Shown piece by piece: positions 43,466 through 52,289 of a DNA stretch of 64,000 bases. Position numbers and translations under genes: made by a program. The notes under the pieces were generated by a model. The model did not search any database. It was not told where the DNA came from and worked only from the letters and a program-made list of their open reading frames with translations. Source of the stretch: CBDCTM01 sp965222005 (GTDB taxonomy: Bacteria > Bacteroidota > Bacteroidia > Chitinophagales > Saprospiraceae); assembly GCA_965222005.1 (NCBI GenBank), contig OZ244935.1, positions 5,394,001 to 5,458,000 of the forward strand, in the 5' to 3' direction. Every line of letters begins with the position of its first letter. The first letter of the stretch is position 1.

Positions 43466-44410
43466 ATGAAAATTCCCTTGAAGTTCCGCGCCTTGCTCTG
43501 GTGGGTCAATCATACCTTTCAAACTCCCATCTATGAGATGTCTATTGATCAGGCTCGCAGCCGTGCCCGCGCCGCCTCCGATCGCTCTGAAGCCTTTGTC
43601 GATTACAAACCCATCCGACTGTACGATGTCTGCGATGAGCTCATCGATACCCGCAATGGCAAAACCAAAATCCGCATTTACCGACCTACTAAACAAAAGC
43701 AACTGCCCTGCATTGTGTTCTTTCATGGTGGCGGCTTCGTATTGCGCAGCATCGATACCCATGACCGGCTTTGCCGCCGCATAGCCCGCGATAATGGAGT
43801 TTTGGTTGTTTCCGTCAATTACCGCCTAGCCCCTGAGCACAAATACCCCACAGGGCTATACGACTGCTACGATGCCACTTGCTGGGTCTATGAAAACGCA
43901 AAATTGATCGGTTGCAGGCCCGACCGCCTCTTGGTAATGGGCGACAGTGCCGGTGCCAATCTGGCTTCGGCGGTTTGCATGCTGGTACGCGATCTGGCAG
44001 GCCCGCCTATTTATCAGCAAGTATTGGTTTACCCTTGTACCGATGGTACCCTCCGGCAGCCTTCTATGGATTACAACGGCGAAGGCTATTTGCTTACCAA
44101 GCCCATTATCCAGTGGTTTTTGAATCAATATAAACGCAGTGAAGCAGACGTTCAGGAGCCTTATTTTTCATTGCTTCTGGCTGAAGACCTTCGCAATTTG
44201 CCGCCCGCCATTGTGCTTACTGCCCAATATGACCCCCTGCTGGATGATGGCCGCGCGTATGCCCAGCGACTCAGGGCAGCGGGCAATGAGGTAGTTTATA
44301 AAGAATACAAAGGCATGATCCACGGCTTCTTTGGTATGCCGAGAATGTCGAAAATAGTGCTGCATGCGCATCGGGATGTGCAGCAATACCTGAAGCCCTT
44401 ACTGTTTTAG
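43466..44410 (+). CDS. Alpha/beta hydrolase of the hormone-sensitive lipase family (esterase)
   Basis: A 314-residue cytosolic hydrolase. HGGGF (87-91) forms the oxyanion hole, Ser161 lies in GDSAGAN, Asp256 in YDPLLDD and His286 in MIHGFF, which completes the catalytic triad of family IV esterases. It most likely hydrolyses short acyl or acetyl esters. The gene lies 55 bases upstream of the sugar isomerase-like gene on the same strand and may be cotranscribed with it. Confidence 0.9.
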   Translation: MKIPLKFRALLWWVNHTFQTPIYEMSIDQARSRARAASDRSEAFVDYKPIRLYDVCDELIDTRNGKTKIRIYRPTKQKQLPCIVFFHGGGFVLRSIDTHDRLCRRIARDNGVLVVSVNYRLAPEHKYPTGLYDCYDATCWVYENAKLIGCRPDRLLVMGDSAGANLASAVCMLVRDLAGPPIYQQVLVYPCTDGTLRQPSMDYNGEGYLLTKPIIQWFLNQYKRSEADVQEPYFSLLLAEDLRNLPPAIVLTAQYDPLLDDGRAYAQRLRAAGNEVVYKEYKGMIHGFFGMPRMSKIVLHAHRDVQQYLKPLLF

Positions 44411-44465
44411 GTGTTTTAATTGTAATTTTGATGCTCCATTTTATTAGCCATATTAGCTCTTATCC

Positions 44466-45467
44466 ATGAAAAACACTCGCCGAAACTTCCTCTATCAATC
44501 TGGTCGCCTGGCTTTAGGCTTGGGCTTTTTAGGTATCAACGCTTGCACGCAAGAGTCCAACAATACAGCCTCCACAGAAGCTTCAACGGCCGATCAGCCC
44601 ATTCCTGCTGCCAAGCTCCCGCCACTCGATGACGAAGGCCTGTTTTTCAAAATCTCACTCGCCCAGTGGTCTCTGCACCGACGCCTTCAGGCGGGCAAAA
44701 TGGATCATTTAGACTTTGCCGCAGTAGCCCGCCGTGAGTTCGGTATCGGAGCTATCGAATACGTCAACAGTTTTTTTAAAAACAAGGCGACTGACCTCCA
44801 CTATCTGGATGAGATGAACAAGCGGGCCGCCGATAATGGCGTCAAGCAATTGCTCATCATGGTGGATGGCGAAGGCGCTATGGGCAACCTGGATGTAAAA
44901 GCCAGAGCCCAGGCCATCGAAAATCACTTCAAGTGGGTGGCCGCTGCCAAAAGGCTGGGCTGCCACGCTATCCGCGTGAATCTCCATGGCGACGGCCCGG
45001 CTCAAAGAGTTGCTGAAGCCGCTACAGACAGCCTGGCCCGCCTGGCAGTGCATGCTTCCCGCTCGGATATCAATGTGATCGTGGAAAATCATGGCGGCTA
45101 CTCTTCCGATGGCCAGTGGCTCAGCAACATTATCAGGCTTGTCAATCAACCCAATTGTGGCACCCTGCCCGATTTCGGCAACTTCTGCATTCAACGAAAG
45201 GACGATCAATGCACCAAAGGCTACGACCGCTACAAAGGGGTGGAAGAAATGATGCCTTTCGCCAAGGCCATCAGCGCCAAGTCGTATCAGTTTGACAGCC
45301 AGGGCAATGAGTCGAAAATTGATTATGCCAAAATGCTGCAACTGGTCAAAAAGGCAGGTTACAAAGGCTATATAGGTGTGGAGTATGAAGGAAACCAACT
45401 CGGCGAGGCGGATGGTATTCGTGCCACAAAGGCATTATTGATTAAGCTGGGCAAACAAATGAGCTGA
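44466..45467 (+). CDS. Exported xylose isomerase-like TIM barrel protein
   Basis: A 333-residue protein of the sugar phosphate isomerase/epimerase (AP endonuclease 2) fold. The N-terminus has a twin-arginine-like signal (TRRNFLYQSGRLALGLGFLG) that ends in a lipobox-like NAC (Cys27), so it is exported and possibly lipidated. Visible metal-ligand type residues are Glu in IVENHGG and Asp/His in LPDFGNF, and GVEYEG near the end. These exported isomerase-like proteins are common in Bacteroidota and Planctomycetes; substrates are unknown. It follows the esterase gene and precedes DinB. Confidence 0.85.
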   Translation: MKNTRRNFLYQSGRLALGLGFLGINACTQESNNTASTEASTADQPIPAAKLPPLDDEGLFFKISLAQWSLHRRLQAGKMDHLDFAAVARREFGIGAIEYVNSFFKNKATDLHYLDEMNKRAADNGVKQLLIMVDGEGAMGNLDVKARAQAIENHFKWVAAAKRLGCHAIRVNLHGDGPAQRVAEAATDSLARLAVHASRSDINVIVENHGGYSSDGQWLSNIIRLVNQPNCGTLPDFGNFCIQRKDDQCTKGYDRYKGVEEMMPFAKAISAKSYQFDSQGNESKIDYAKMLQLVKKAGYKGYIGVEYEGNQLGEADGIRATKALLIKLGKQMS

Positions 45468-45555
45468 GCTTAATAGACTTTATTCTAAATAATTTTGTAT
45501 GGCTGAAAATTTGTCTTTGTTTCCATCTCATAAAACTATTTCAGAATAAGGCCTA

Positions 45556-46026
45556 ATGAACGCATCTACCATCTATCGGCTCCAGCACCAACAGGCGCAG
45601 ATTCTCCCGCTCATCAAGGGGTTTTCTGCCGCTTTTTTGAGCAAACGACACTTGCCCGGCAAATGGTCGATAGCTGAACACATCGCACATCTTGGGCGCT
45701 ATCAGGAGGTATTTGCCGACAGAATTGGCCGGGTCTTGCAGGAGGAGGAGCCAGAATTTGAGCGCTATGTGGCTGATGCCGATCCGGGTTTTGCTCGTTG
45801 GTGCAGGTACACCCCTGCTGACAGGATTGAAAAATTGCTATCCGGCAGGCTGGCGATTGCTAAGCAGATCAATTCTATTGGCGCTGCGCAAATCAGCCGA
45901 CGGGGCCACCATCCGAAGTTTGGAGCAATGAGCATTGAAGACTGGACGACCTTCTTTTTGCTGCATGAAAGCCATCACCATTATACTATTTTCAGGATGA
46001 AGCGTCAGTTTATTGAAAAAACCTGA
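45556..46026 (+). CDS. DinB-family protein
   Basis: A 156-residue four-helix protein. His45 in the family motif WSIAEHIAHLGRY and His137/His141 in LLHESHHHYTI are the three metal-binding histidines of DinB/YfiT-type proteins. DinB-family members are probable metal-dependent thiol transferases or hydrolases; substrates vary. It stands alone between the isomerase-like and EAD11 genes on the plus strand, 62 bases before the EAD11 gene. Confidence 0.85.
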   Translation: MNASTIYRLQHQQAQILPLIKGFSAAFLSKRHLPGKWSIAEHIAHLGRYQEVFADRIGRVLQEEEPEFERYVADADPGFARWCRYTPADRIEKLLSGRLAIAKQINSIGAAQISRRGHHPKFGAMSIEDWTTFFLLHESHHHYTIFRMKRQFIEKT

Positions 46027-46088
46027 GCTGGTAGCATCCACCAATTTGCAAAAAATGGCTACCTTATTCCGGCAACCCCCAAAAATTA

Positions 46089-46961
46089 GTGGAAAGCAAC
46101 AGGCATATCGCCCACATTCGCCAACTTTTAACAGAAGGCAAAACCAGGTCAGCTCTTGACCAATTGGCCACCTCTGCCCAATTTCAGCAGCATAGCCGAA
46201 CGATCACCCTGCTCCAGGCAGAGCTTACTGGTTTGCAGGAAAAAGAACTCAAAGGTATTATCGATCCCAAAGATGCCCGCCTGGCTTACAATCAGCTCAA
46301 CGACCGCATTCTCGAGTTGCTTGAGCTGCCGGCTGGAGCCTCTTCCTCACTGCCTAAGCGACGTATTTGGCTCGTTGTTTTGGGAGCTCTCCTGCTGATT
46401 TCGGCCTTGCTTATTTGGAAATTTAACCGTACTGCTATTTCCACTTGCCCTGCTTTTGACACCAATAAATCCAACAGAGTATTATTGTTGCCCTTTCAAA
46501 ATGTAGGAAGCGCCCCTTCCAAACCGGTTATCATTCTGCGAGACCGGATTGATCAACTCGCCAACAAAAACAACTTATCGGTCAGCGCAAAAATTGGCTC
46601 GCTGCCTCATGAGCTGGCTGACCGGCAGGAGGTGACCCGGCTGGCGAAAAGCTGTGAGGCAGATTTGATCGTGTGGGGGCAATACTCATCGCGCCAAGAT
46701 TCGATTTTCCTCAACTTGCAATACCATTTTCCAAAAGCTGTGGAATGGAGTGATAGCGAGTCACTTCGGCTGCGCGATGTCACCGTTTTGCAAAATGGTA
46801 GTATGCTCAAAGGGCTGGACGATGCCATCTTCTCACTTTGCGGCTTACTGGCCATGCGTGCCAATGACAAAGCACTCACCAAAAAGTGGATTGATAAAGT
46901 GGGGAAAAAGGAAGAGGCCGATGAATTGATGTTGGAGTGGGCAAATAGTGGAGTAAACTAA
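46089..46961 (+). CDS. EAD11 - TM - TolB/FlgO-like protein
   Basis: A 290-residue protein starting at GTG 46089. Residues 8-80 are an EAD11 domain (IRQLLTEGKTRSALDQLA, ending LNDRILELLEL). A membrane helix spans 93-110. Residues 120-225 begin at Cys120 with a CPAFDTNKSNRVLLLPFQN segment and include CEADLIVWGQYS. The layout and these motifs match the larger protein at 11206-12873 (RFKVLVLPFHD, CSPDMVIWGRIG), without its TPR part. If the N-terminus is cytoplasmic, the TolB/FlgO-like part is periplasmic. The role is unknown; as an EAD protein it might link an outer sensor to a cytoplasmic partner that is not in the window. Confidence 0.78.
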   Translation: MESNRHIAHIRQLLTEGKTRSALDQLATSAQFQQHSRTITLLQAELTGLQEKELKGIIDPKDARLAYNQLNDRILELLELPAGASSSLPKRRIWLVVLGALLLISALLIWKFNRTAISTCPAFDTNKSNRVLLLPFQNVGSAPSKPVIILRDRIDQLANKNNLSVSAKIGSLPHELADRQEVTRLAKSCEADLIVWGQYSSRQDSIFLNLQYHFPKAVEWSDSESLRLRDVTVLQNGSMLKGLDDAIFSLCGLLAMRANDKALTKKWIDKVGKKEEADELMLEWANSGVN

Positions 46962-47006
46962 AAGCAATACCCGCCACAGGCCAATGCTGTATCATTTACC
47001 AGTACT

Positions 47007-47501
47007 TCAAGAGTTGTTGATCTTTATCACAAAATAGATCAGCCCCAATACGACGAACAGCGCGAGGCCAAGCAAGGGATCTACGCCCAGCCATTTTACG
47101 AGGGCTACACATAAAGCCAATAAAACTATAGCCAGAATACATCCGAGCGTATTGCCACCATCACCTTGCATTTTTAAAGGTTCTTTTTGAAGGCGCTTTA
47201 GCCTTCGTCTGAGCAGAAAGCCTGTCAAGCCTCCGGCAAGCAATGTAAGCAGTACTCGGTTCCTCTTTTTTTTATCTTTCTTAAGACTGTTGAGCCACTT
47301 TCGCAATTTTCGCTCTTTCCGTTTGGAGAGTTTCTTTTGCTTCTTCTTTTGTATATCATCAACTATTACGGAGTGCTCGTGCACCTTGGCATCATTGACA
47401 GCGACGGCATTTTCAGCCTCAAGGGTCATTGGAGGTGAGACCAGCAGGAGGAGTATAGCAAAAAGGAAGAGCTTGAAAAAAGTCGATTTTGAATAGCGCA
47501 T
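47007..47501 (-). CDS. Lysine-rich membrane protein, unknown function
   Basis: A 164-residue protein. It has a signal-like N-terminal helix (6-27), then a highly basic stretch of about 60 residues full of Lys and Arg (KKKQKKLSKRKERKLRKWLNSL) and a GGLTGFLLRRRLKRLQ turn, then two further hydrophobic segments (about 118-158). Short proteins of this kind, with a Lys-rich middle and terminal helices, are common in Bacteroidota but unnamed. It is on the minus strand between the EAD11 gene and the MORN protein gene. Confidence 0.65.
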   Translation of the reverse strand: MRYSKSTFFKLFLFAILLLLVSPPMTLEAENAVAVNDAKVHEHSVIVDDIQKKKQKKLSKRKERKLRKWLNSLKKDKKKRNRVLLTLLAGGLTGFLLRRRLKRLQKEPLKMQGDGGNTLGCILAIVLLALCVALVKWLGVDPLLGLALFVVLGLIYFVIKINNS

Positions 47502-47622
47502 AAAAGAAAAATTTAATCGCTTAAAAAGCAGTAGTTAGGAATATTTTTCTTGAATTTCTTTTAGAGTATGTTTTTTCTATTGACCTGTAATTGGTACTAT
47601 TTGAATGATCCTTAGCATCGAA

Positions 47623-49377
47623 TTACTCCGCTCTTTCGTCGCGTTCAAATTTTCCTTCATAAATCAATTTTCCATTGGCATCATATTCCTTGCCCATGCC
47701 TTCTCTTTCGCCATAATCCCATTCGCCGACATATTTTGTACCATCGGGATATATCATCGTCCCCTGACCATGACGCTCTCCATCTTTAAAACCTCCATTA
47801 TAGTAGATGCCTTGCTCTCGAACGGTTATCACGCCCCTGCCGTGGTAGTCTTCCGCTTCATCAAGGTCTCCGATATACACCTGTCCGTCAGCGCGCTTGA
47901 TGTATCCAAAACCACATCGCTTTCCGTTCTTCCACAAGCCTTCATACTTTTCTTTATAGTCAGCGTTCTCATAAAGTATCATATCAACGCTATTCGAGTT
48001 AGGAACGACTTGTATGCCGTAGCCATTGGCGCAATCACCCGATACACATTTGCCTTTGCTCAAGGTGATTTTTAAATTTTTATAACAAGTGCCTTTTATC
48101 CACATTCCTTCTTGTACGATATTACCTTTCGTATCGTATTCTCTTCCATAACCGCTGAAATTGCTTTCCTTCATATCACCAACATACTTAGCTCCATTCG
48201 CCCACTTAATCGTTCCTTGTCCGTGAGGTTGTTCATTTTTAAATTCGCCAATATATGTTCCGCCATCCTGATATTTGAAATGCCCAAAACCATTCGCACA
48301 GTCACCGAAAACGCAACCGTCTGGCACATCATGCTTTTGAGGTGCTTTCAATGGTTTTCCTTCTTTCATTTCACCGGAGAACATGATTTCATTGTTGGAA
48401 TTATAAATGCTTACGAATCCATCCTCTTTGTCATTTTTCCATTGACCAATGATGTAATTTCCGTCGGGATCTTTTTCGATTCCTTTGCCGTGTTTTTTTC
48501 CATTTTGGAATTCGCCGATGTATTTATTTTTATTGGGAAAAACAAATACTCCGAAACCCGTTTGACAATCGCCATCGATACAGCCACTTGTTGTACTCAT
48601 GTTGCCATTGTCAAAATTGCCTTCGTAGATAAGTTTTCCATTTTTAAATAACTTCCCTTCTCCATGCCTTTTATCTTTATTCCAATTGCCTACATATTTT
48701 TCCAATTCTTTTCCGTTTTTATCTTTTTTGATTTCGGTGCCATAGCCCTCTTTTTTATCTGCTATCCAATCGCCATCGTATTCGGTTTGGCTTTTATCGA
48801 AAGCATTCCTTGAAATTAATTTTCCTTTGCCCTGTTTTTTATCTGCTTTCCAGTAACCTTCATATAAAAAATAACCACTATAATCTCTGCCATATCCATC
48901 TTTCTCTCCATTGACAAAATCTCCTTCATAGCTGAGAACACCTCCATTGAGTTCGCCGATTCGATACCCTTTACCATTGAGCTTTCCATTTTTAAAATTC
49001 CCAATAAGTTTGGTTTTTCCCCAAACGGAATATTTCATTCCATAACCGTTTTCACAATTGCCGAAATAACATCCAACTTGAGGTTCTACTTTATTTTTAT
49101 TTTTGTAAAATTCAATATCTCCCACAAAGCCATTTTTCATATAAAATTTCCACTCGCCATCTCTTTTTCCGCCAAGGAGTTTGCCGCTATGGGACAACTT
49201 GCCATTTTCCCAAAAATATTTCCAGATACCTGTACCATTGCCATTGGCATCGTATTGTCCTTCCGCTTTGACTTGCCCATTGTCGTGGTATTCTTTGTGT
49301 TTTTGCTGTGCGTTCATATTGAATGCAACAAGGAGAAGAGAGCACATTAACAAGGTTTGAATAGAAAATAATTTCAT
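47623..49377 (-). CDS. Exported MORN-repeat protein
   Basis: A 584-residue protein with a signal peptide (1-23) and about 20 MORN repeats of the YxGxWxxGKxxGxG type across its whole length (YIGEFQNGKKHGKG, YEGLWKNGKRCGFGYI, YVGEWDYGEREGMG). Four copies of a Cys-pair motif, GCxxGxCxxGxG, are spaced through it (Cys103/108, 266/271, 355/360, 444/449) and likely form disulphides in the periplasm or outside. MORN repeats in eukaryotes bind lipids and proteins; in bacteria the role is unclear. No sorting domain is seen. It is downstream of the propeller lipoprotein gene at 49544 and two related proteins further upstream. Confidence 0.88.
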   Translation of the reverse strand: MKLFSIQTLLMCSLLLVAFNMNAQQKHKEYHDNGQVKAEGQYDANGNGTGIWKYFWENGKLSHSGKLLGGKRDGEWKFYMKNGFVGDIEFYKNKNKVEPQVGCYFGNCENGYGMKYSVWGKTKLIGNFKNGKLNGKGYRIGELNGGVLSYEGDFVNGEKDGYGRDYSGYFLYEGYWKADKKQGKGKLISRNAFDKSQTEYDGDWIADKKEGYGTEIKKDKNGKELEKYVGNWNKDKRHGEGKLFKNGKLIYEGNFDNGNMSTTSGCIDGDCQTGFGVFVFPNKNKYIGEFQNGKKHGKGIEKDPDGNYIIGQWKNDKEDGFVSIYNSNNEIMFSGEMKEGKPLKAPQKHDVPDGCVFGDCANGFGHFKYQDGGTYIGEFKNEQPHGQGTIKWANGAKYVGDMKESNFSGYGREYDTKGNIVQEGMWIKGTCYKNLKITLSKGKCVSGDCANGYGIQVVPNSNSVDMILYENADYKEKYEGLWKNGKRCGFGYIKRADGQVYIGDLDEAEDYHGRGVITVREQGIYYNGGFKDGERHGQGTMIYPDGTKYVGEWDYGEREGMGKEYDANGKLIYEGKFERDERAE

Positions 49378-49390
49378 AATATCATTATTT

Positions 49391-49446
49391 TATACCGCGC
49401 TTTGCCAAGTTTTGTGCGTACGCACAAAACTTGGCAAAGCGGGATA
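49391..49446. repeat. Palindromic intergenic repeat, copy F
   Basis: 49399-49440 is a perfect 42-base palindrome (arms of 21 including GTGCGTACGCAC at the centre). The flanks TATACCGC (49391-49398) and GCGGGATA (49439-49446) are the reverse complement of copy A at 4823-4878. It lies 13 bases upstream of the MORN protein start. Confidence 0.85.
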
Positions 49447-49447
49447 A

Positions 49448-49538
49448 ACTTCAAGCCTGTAGGTTTTACCCAAGATGCAGGGGTTGTTCTTACTGGATAA
49501 ATCGCTATTGAAATGCACAAAACCTGGCGGCTTGAAGT
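49448..49538. repeat. Larger inverted repeat next to copy F
   Basis: ACTTCAAGCC (49448-49457) and GGCTTGAAGT (49529-49538) are perfect inverted arms, extended by AGGTTTT/AAAACCT. The right arm CACAAAACCTGGCGGCTTGAAGT-like sequence matches the left half of copy E at 22076-22097 with one change. The gap between the two MORN-block genes is thus composite. Confidence 0.6.
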
Positions 49539-49543
49539 ATAGA

Positions 49544-50536
49544 TCATTCAATAAAATAAGCAGTCAGGGCTTTGTCCTGTAGCAACAAGACCTTTTCTTC
49601 ATTGATTATCTGGATGTATTTTGAAACCCATTGATGGCCGAAGCGGTCGCGAATTTTCAGTTTAGAAGGCTTGCTGATATCAATGAATTTCATTTCCAGC
49701 CCGCTACTCATCAGGAGCGTGTTATTATTCAGAAAAACGATGGGGCTTTTACCGCCGTCATTATCTTGCATTTCATCGAGTTTTTCTAAAGAAGGAAAAT
49801 CATAAGCAAACAGGTCTCTGTCTTCCAAGACAAAAAGCGTGTTGTTTTTAAAATTCGCTCCTAAAATGTTGGTGTGTTCCTGTACGGGCATCATGGCTAA
49901 ACTATCAGGGGTAACGGGGTTGGAAATATCGGCAATCCATACGCCGACTGTCCTTACGAAAATTAATTTGTTTTCAGAAAATTCAATTTGATGTATTCCA
50001 GGGTCTATTACCGCATCATATCTAAACAAAGGCTTCACCTCTTTTTCAATAACATCAGTCCCCATAAAGTCGCTTTCGTCTATGGGTAAATAATATAAAC
50101 CGGTACTCCCCCCGAGGTACAGGGTGCCTTCAAAAAAATCAATTTTTGTAAAAAAATGCACTCCTACATCAAAGGTTGCCAACAAGGTTGCTGTAGCCAA
50201 ATTGCTCACATCATATATTTGCAGATGCCCGGCAACAGAACCATTGGGTTGCAGTAAAATGTAGAGGCGGTCATCCTTTATTTGACCCAGGTAAACATCT
50301 TCTATGTCGTGTTGGTGAATCGTGGGGTTTTCAAGATTCGTAAAATCATAAATCTTTATCCCTGAGTTGTTGGTTGAAGCATATTCCAGCAGCAAATTTT
50401 CGTGACCATAATACCGTTCCTTAAAAATCAATGACTGATGGTATTTTTCACTTGTATCAAAAACGTTTTCATCTTTTCTACAATTGGAAAAAAGTAATGG
50501 AATCAGGAGTAGCAAGAAGAATTTTGAGTTTAACAT
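49544..50536 (-). CDS. Beta-propeller lipoprotein (LVIVD-like)
   Basis: A 330-residue lipoprotein (lipobox FSNC, Cys19). Recurrent IYDFTNLENP, IYDVSNLATATL, IADISNPVTP and FIDISKPSKL segments at intervals are LVIVD-type blade motifs, so the protein is a cell-surface or periplasmic propeller. Such propellers are usually ligand or protein binding and have no known enzyme activity. It lies between two MORN proteins in the minus-strand block, 47 bases after the upstream gene. Confidence 0.78.
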   Translation of the reverse strand: MLNSKFFLLLLIPLLFSNCRKDENVFDTSEKYHQSLIFKERYYGHENLLLEYASTNNSGIKIYDFTNLENPTIHQHDIEDVYLGQIKDDRLYILLQPNGSVAGHLQIYDVSNLATATLLATFDVGVHFFTKIDFFEGTLYLGGSTGLYYLPIDESDFMGTDVIEKEVKPLFRYDAVIDPGIHQIEFSENKLIFVRTVGVWIADISNPVTPDSLAMMPVQEHTNILGANFKNNTLFVLEDRDLFAYDFPSLEKLDEMQDNDGGKSPIVFLNNNTLLMSSGLEMKFIDISKPSKLKIRDRFGHQWVSKYIQIINEEKVLLLQDKALTAYFIE

Positions 50537-50583
50537 ATTTTAGTGGTTTTTGAAAAGACGAAATAGTGGTTGTCGTAGAATGC

Positions 50584-52248
50584 CTATTCATACAAGGCAT
50601 GAAAACTCAACTCCACATTTTGGTCTTCATAATTATAATACAAGAGGACGGTACCATATTTCCCCGTTTTTAAATTTGCATCTCCTTTCTGTTTCCAAAT
50701 ATAAACCTCGTTGGGGGCTCTCGTTTGTGTGCTAAACAATGGAAAATTTTTCGGGCGCGATGCTGTTGTGCATTCTTTGTTCAAACATTTTTCAAACCGG
50801 GGCGACAATGCCTCGTCCAATGCCGCAACCAACTTGGGGACTTCGTCCCCTATAAAGCTTACCCATGTATCTTTTGTAAAAACAATGTTGATGGTTCCGT
50901 GTTTAGGTGCATCATCTACGACTCCTGCTTCTTCAAAATAAGGCAACTTCGAAACCGTTTTCCCATAATGATATTTACCCGGCTTCCAAAGTCCTTTGAA
51001 TTGCGTAGGGGCAGCCGCAATAATTTTTTTTGCTTCGGCGGCGGTAGCTTTATACATTTCTGCCATTATTTTGGCTGCGTTTTCTTTTGCCTTTTTATTG
51101 ATTGCTTCTTTTTCCTCAGCAGAGGCATCATCATGTAAAAAGTAAAATTTCTGTTCAAAGTCCTCTGTAGCAAGGTGGAGGACAATATTGTATGCCTTGT
51201 TGTTTTTGGATTGACGGCTATCGAAAATCGTAAGCCTTGGAGAACTGGCTCCCCCACCTTCTTTGTAATTATACTTATACGTTTCTACCGTTTTGCCTGC
51301 ACTCTTTTGAACATCTACCAACTGGCTGGTATAGGATTTCCATCCATAACCCTTGTTCTTAAAATTAAATCTATATCCCTCCGGGTGTTTACTCAGCCAA
51401 AATGCTTTTGACAAAGAAGTGCTTTGTGCTTTGCCATTTTTTAGCTCTTCCACGAACTGGCTGTTCATATTTTCTTTCAAAGGCAAGCTGCTGGCGAGCG
51501 ATTTAGCGGCTGTTGCTTTTTGTTCGACCTCCTGTCCGTTTTTAAAAAATTTCTCCTCCTTGGTTCCATTGGCATAAGTATATTTCCAGCGTCCTTCCGT
51601 TTTTCCGTTTTCAAAACGCCCTTCTGCATTCATGCCACTAACGTCCTGAACTTTAAAATTTCCATGTTGTACACCCTTCTTAAAATGGCCATTTAGAATC
51701 TGTTCCCCACCAATAATATAACTTCCTGGTCCGTTTCGTTCTCCATTTTCAAATGTTCCGGCATAGGCATTTCCCTTCCCATAAAGTTCAATTCCAATAC
51801 CATTGGCATAGCTGTCATCTTTAAAGCCTGCGCCATATTCTTTATTGACTTTATAGGTGGTGCTTACCAAAGCCACAAAATCGTGAACCAGATTTTTTAT
51901 GGCTTCAGTATCTCTTCCTTTGATGGGGACACCTTTTTCTCTCTGCTCTTTTTCTATTTTTTTATCCACATATTTTTCACCTACGATTATCTTTTGAAGT
52001 TTGAAAGTGGCATCACTCATATCTGCTTTGTATTGAATGGACAAGTCGTCGCCGCCAATCGTAAAGTGGTATCCGTCATCACTAATTTTGACAGACATAT
52101 TTTCACGCAACCAATCAAATCGCAAAGCAACACCATTGAAATCAACTTTGGTGCTTATCACGAAGTCGCCCCACGATTTGGGAAGATCTTGTGCATTGCT
52201 GTTTTGAAATAAAAAAACACAACAGAGGGACAAGACCAAATTTTTCAT
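50584..52248 (-). CDS. Exported MORN-like protein
   Basis: A 554-residue protein with a signal peptide (1-19). Residues about 140-240 hold MORN-like repeats (YAGTFENGERNGPGSYI, AEGRFENGKTEGRWKYT). The N-terminal and C-terminal parts are unassigned. The C-terminal half has repeated YNYKEGGGASSPRL and mixed alpha/beta segments without a clear family. The part before the repeats (15-140) has no recognised domain. It is the second of three MORN-bearing proteins in this block and follows the outer-membrane-like gene at 52290 by 41 bases. Confidence 0.78.
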   Translation of the reverse strand: MKNLVLSLCCVFLFQNSNAQDLPKSWGDFVISTKVDFNGVALRFDWLRENMSVKISDDGYHFTIGGDDLSIQYKADMSDATFKLQKIIVGEKYVDKKIEKEQREKGVPIKGRDTEAIKNLVHDFVALVSTTYKVNKEYGAGFKDDSYANGIGIELYGKGNAYAGTFENGERNGPGSYIIGGEQILNGHFKKGVQHGNFKVQDVSGMNAEGRFENGKTEGRWKYTYANGTKEEKFFKNGQEVEQKATAAKSLASSLPLKENMNSQFVEELKNGKAQSTSLSKAFWLSKHPEGYRFNFKNKGYGWKSYTSQLVDVQKSAGKTVETYKYNYKEGGGASSPRLTIFDSRQSKNNKAYNIVLHLATEDFEQKFYFLHDDASAEEKEAINKKAKENAAKIMAEMYKATAAEAKKIIAAAPTQFKGLWKPGKYHYGKTVSKLPYFEEAGVVDDAPKHGTINIVFTKDTWVSFIGDEVPKLVAALDEALSPRFEKCLNKECTTASRPKNFPLFSTQTRAPNEVYIWKQKGDANLKTGKYGTVLLYYNYEDQNVELSFHALYE

Positions 52249-52289
52249 ATTTTAAAATTTTAAAAAACAATACGTTTTCGTTTAAAAAA

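Noticed and set aside
44709..45398. 229-codon frame on the minus strand
   Set aside because: Antisense to the isomerase-like gene, with no recognisable motif.
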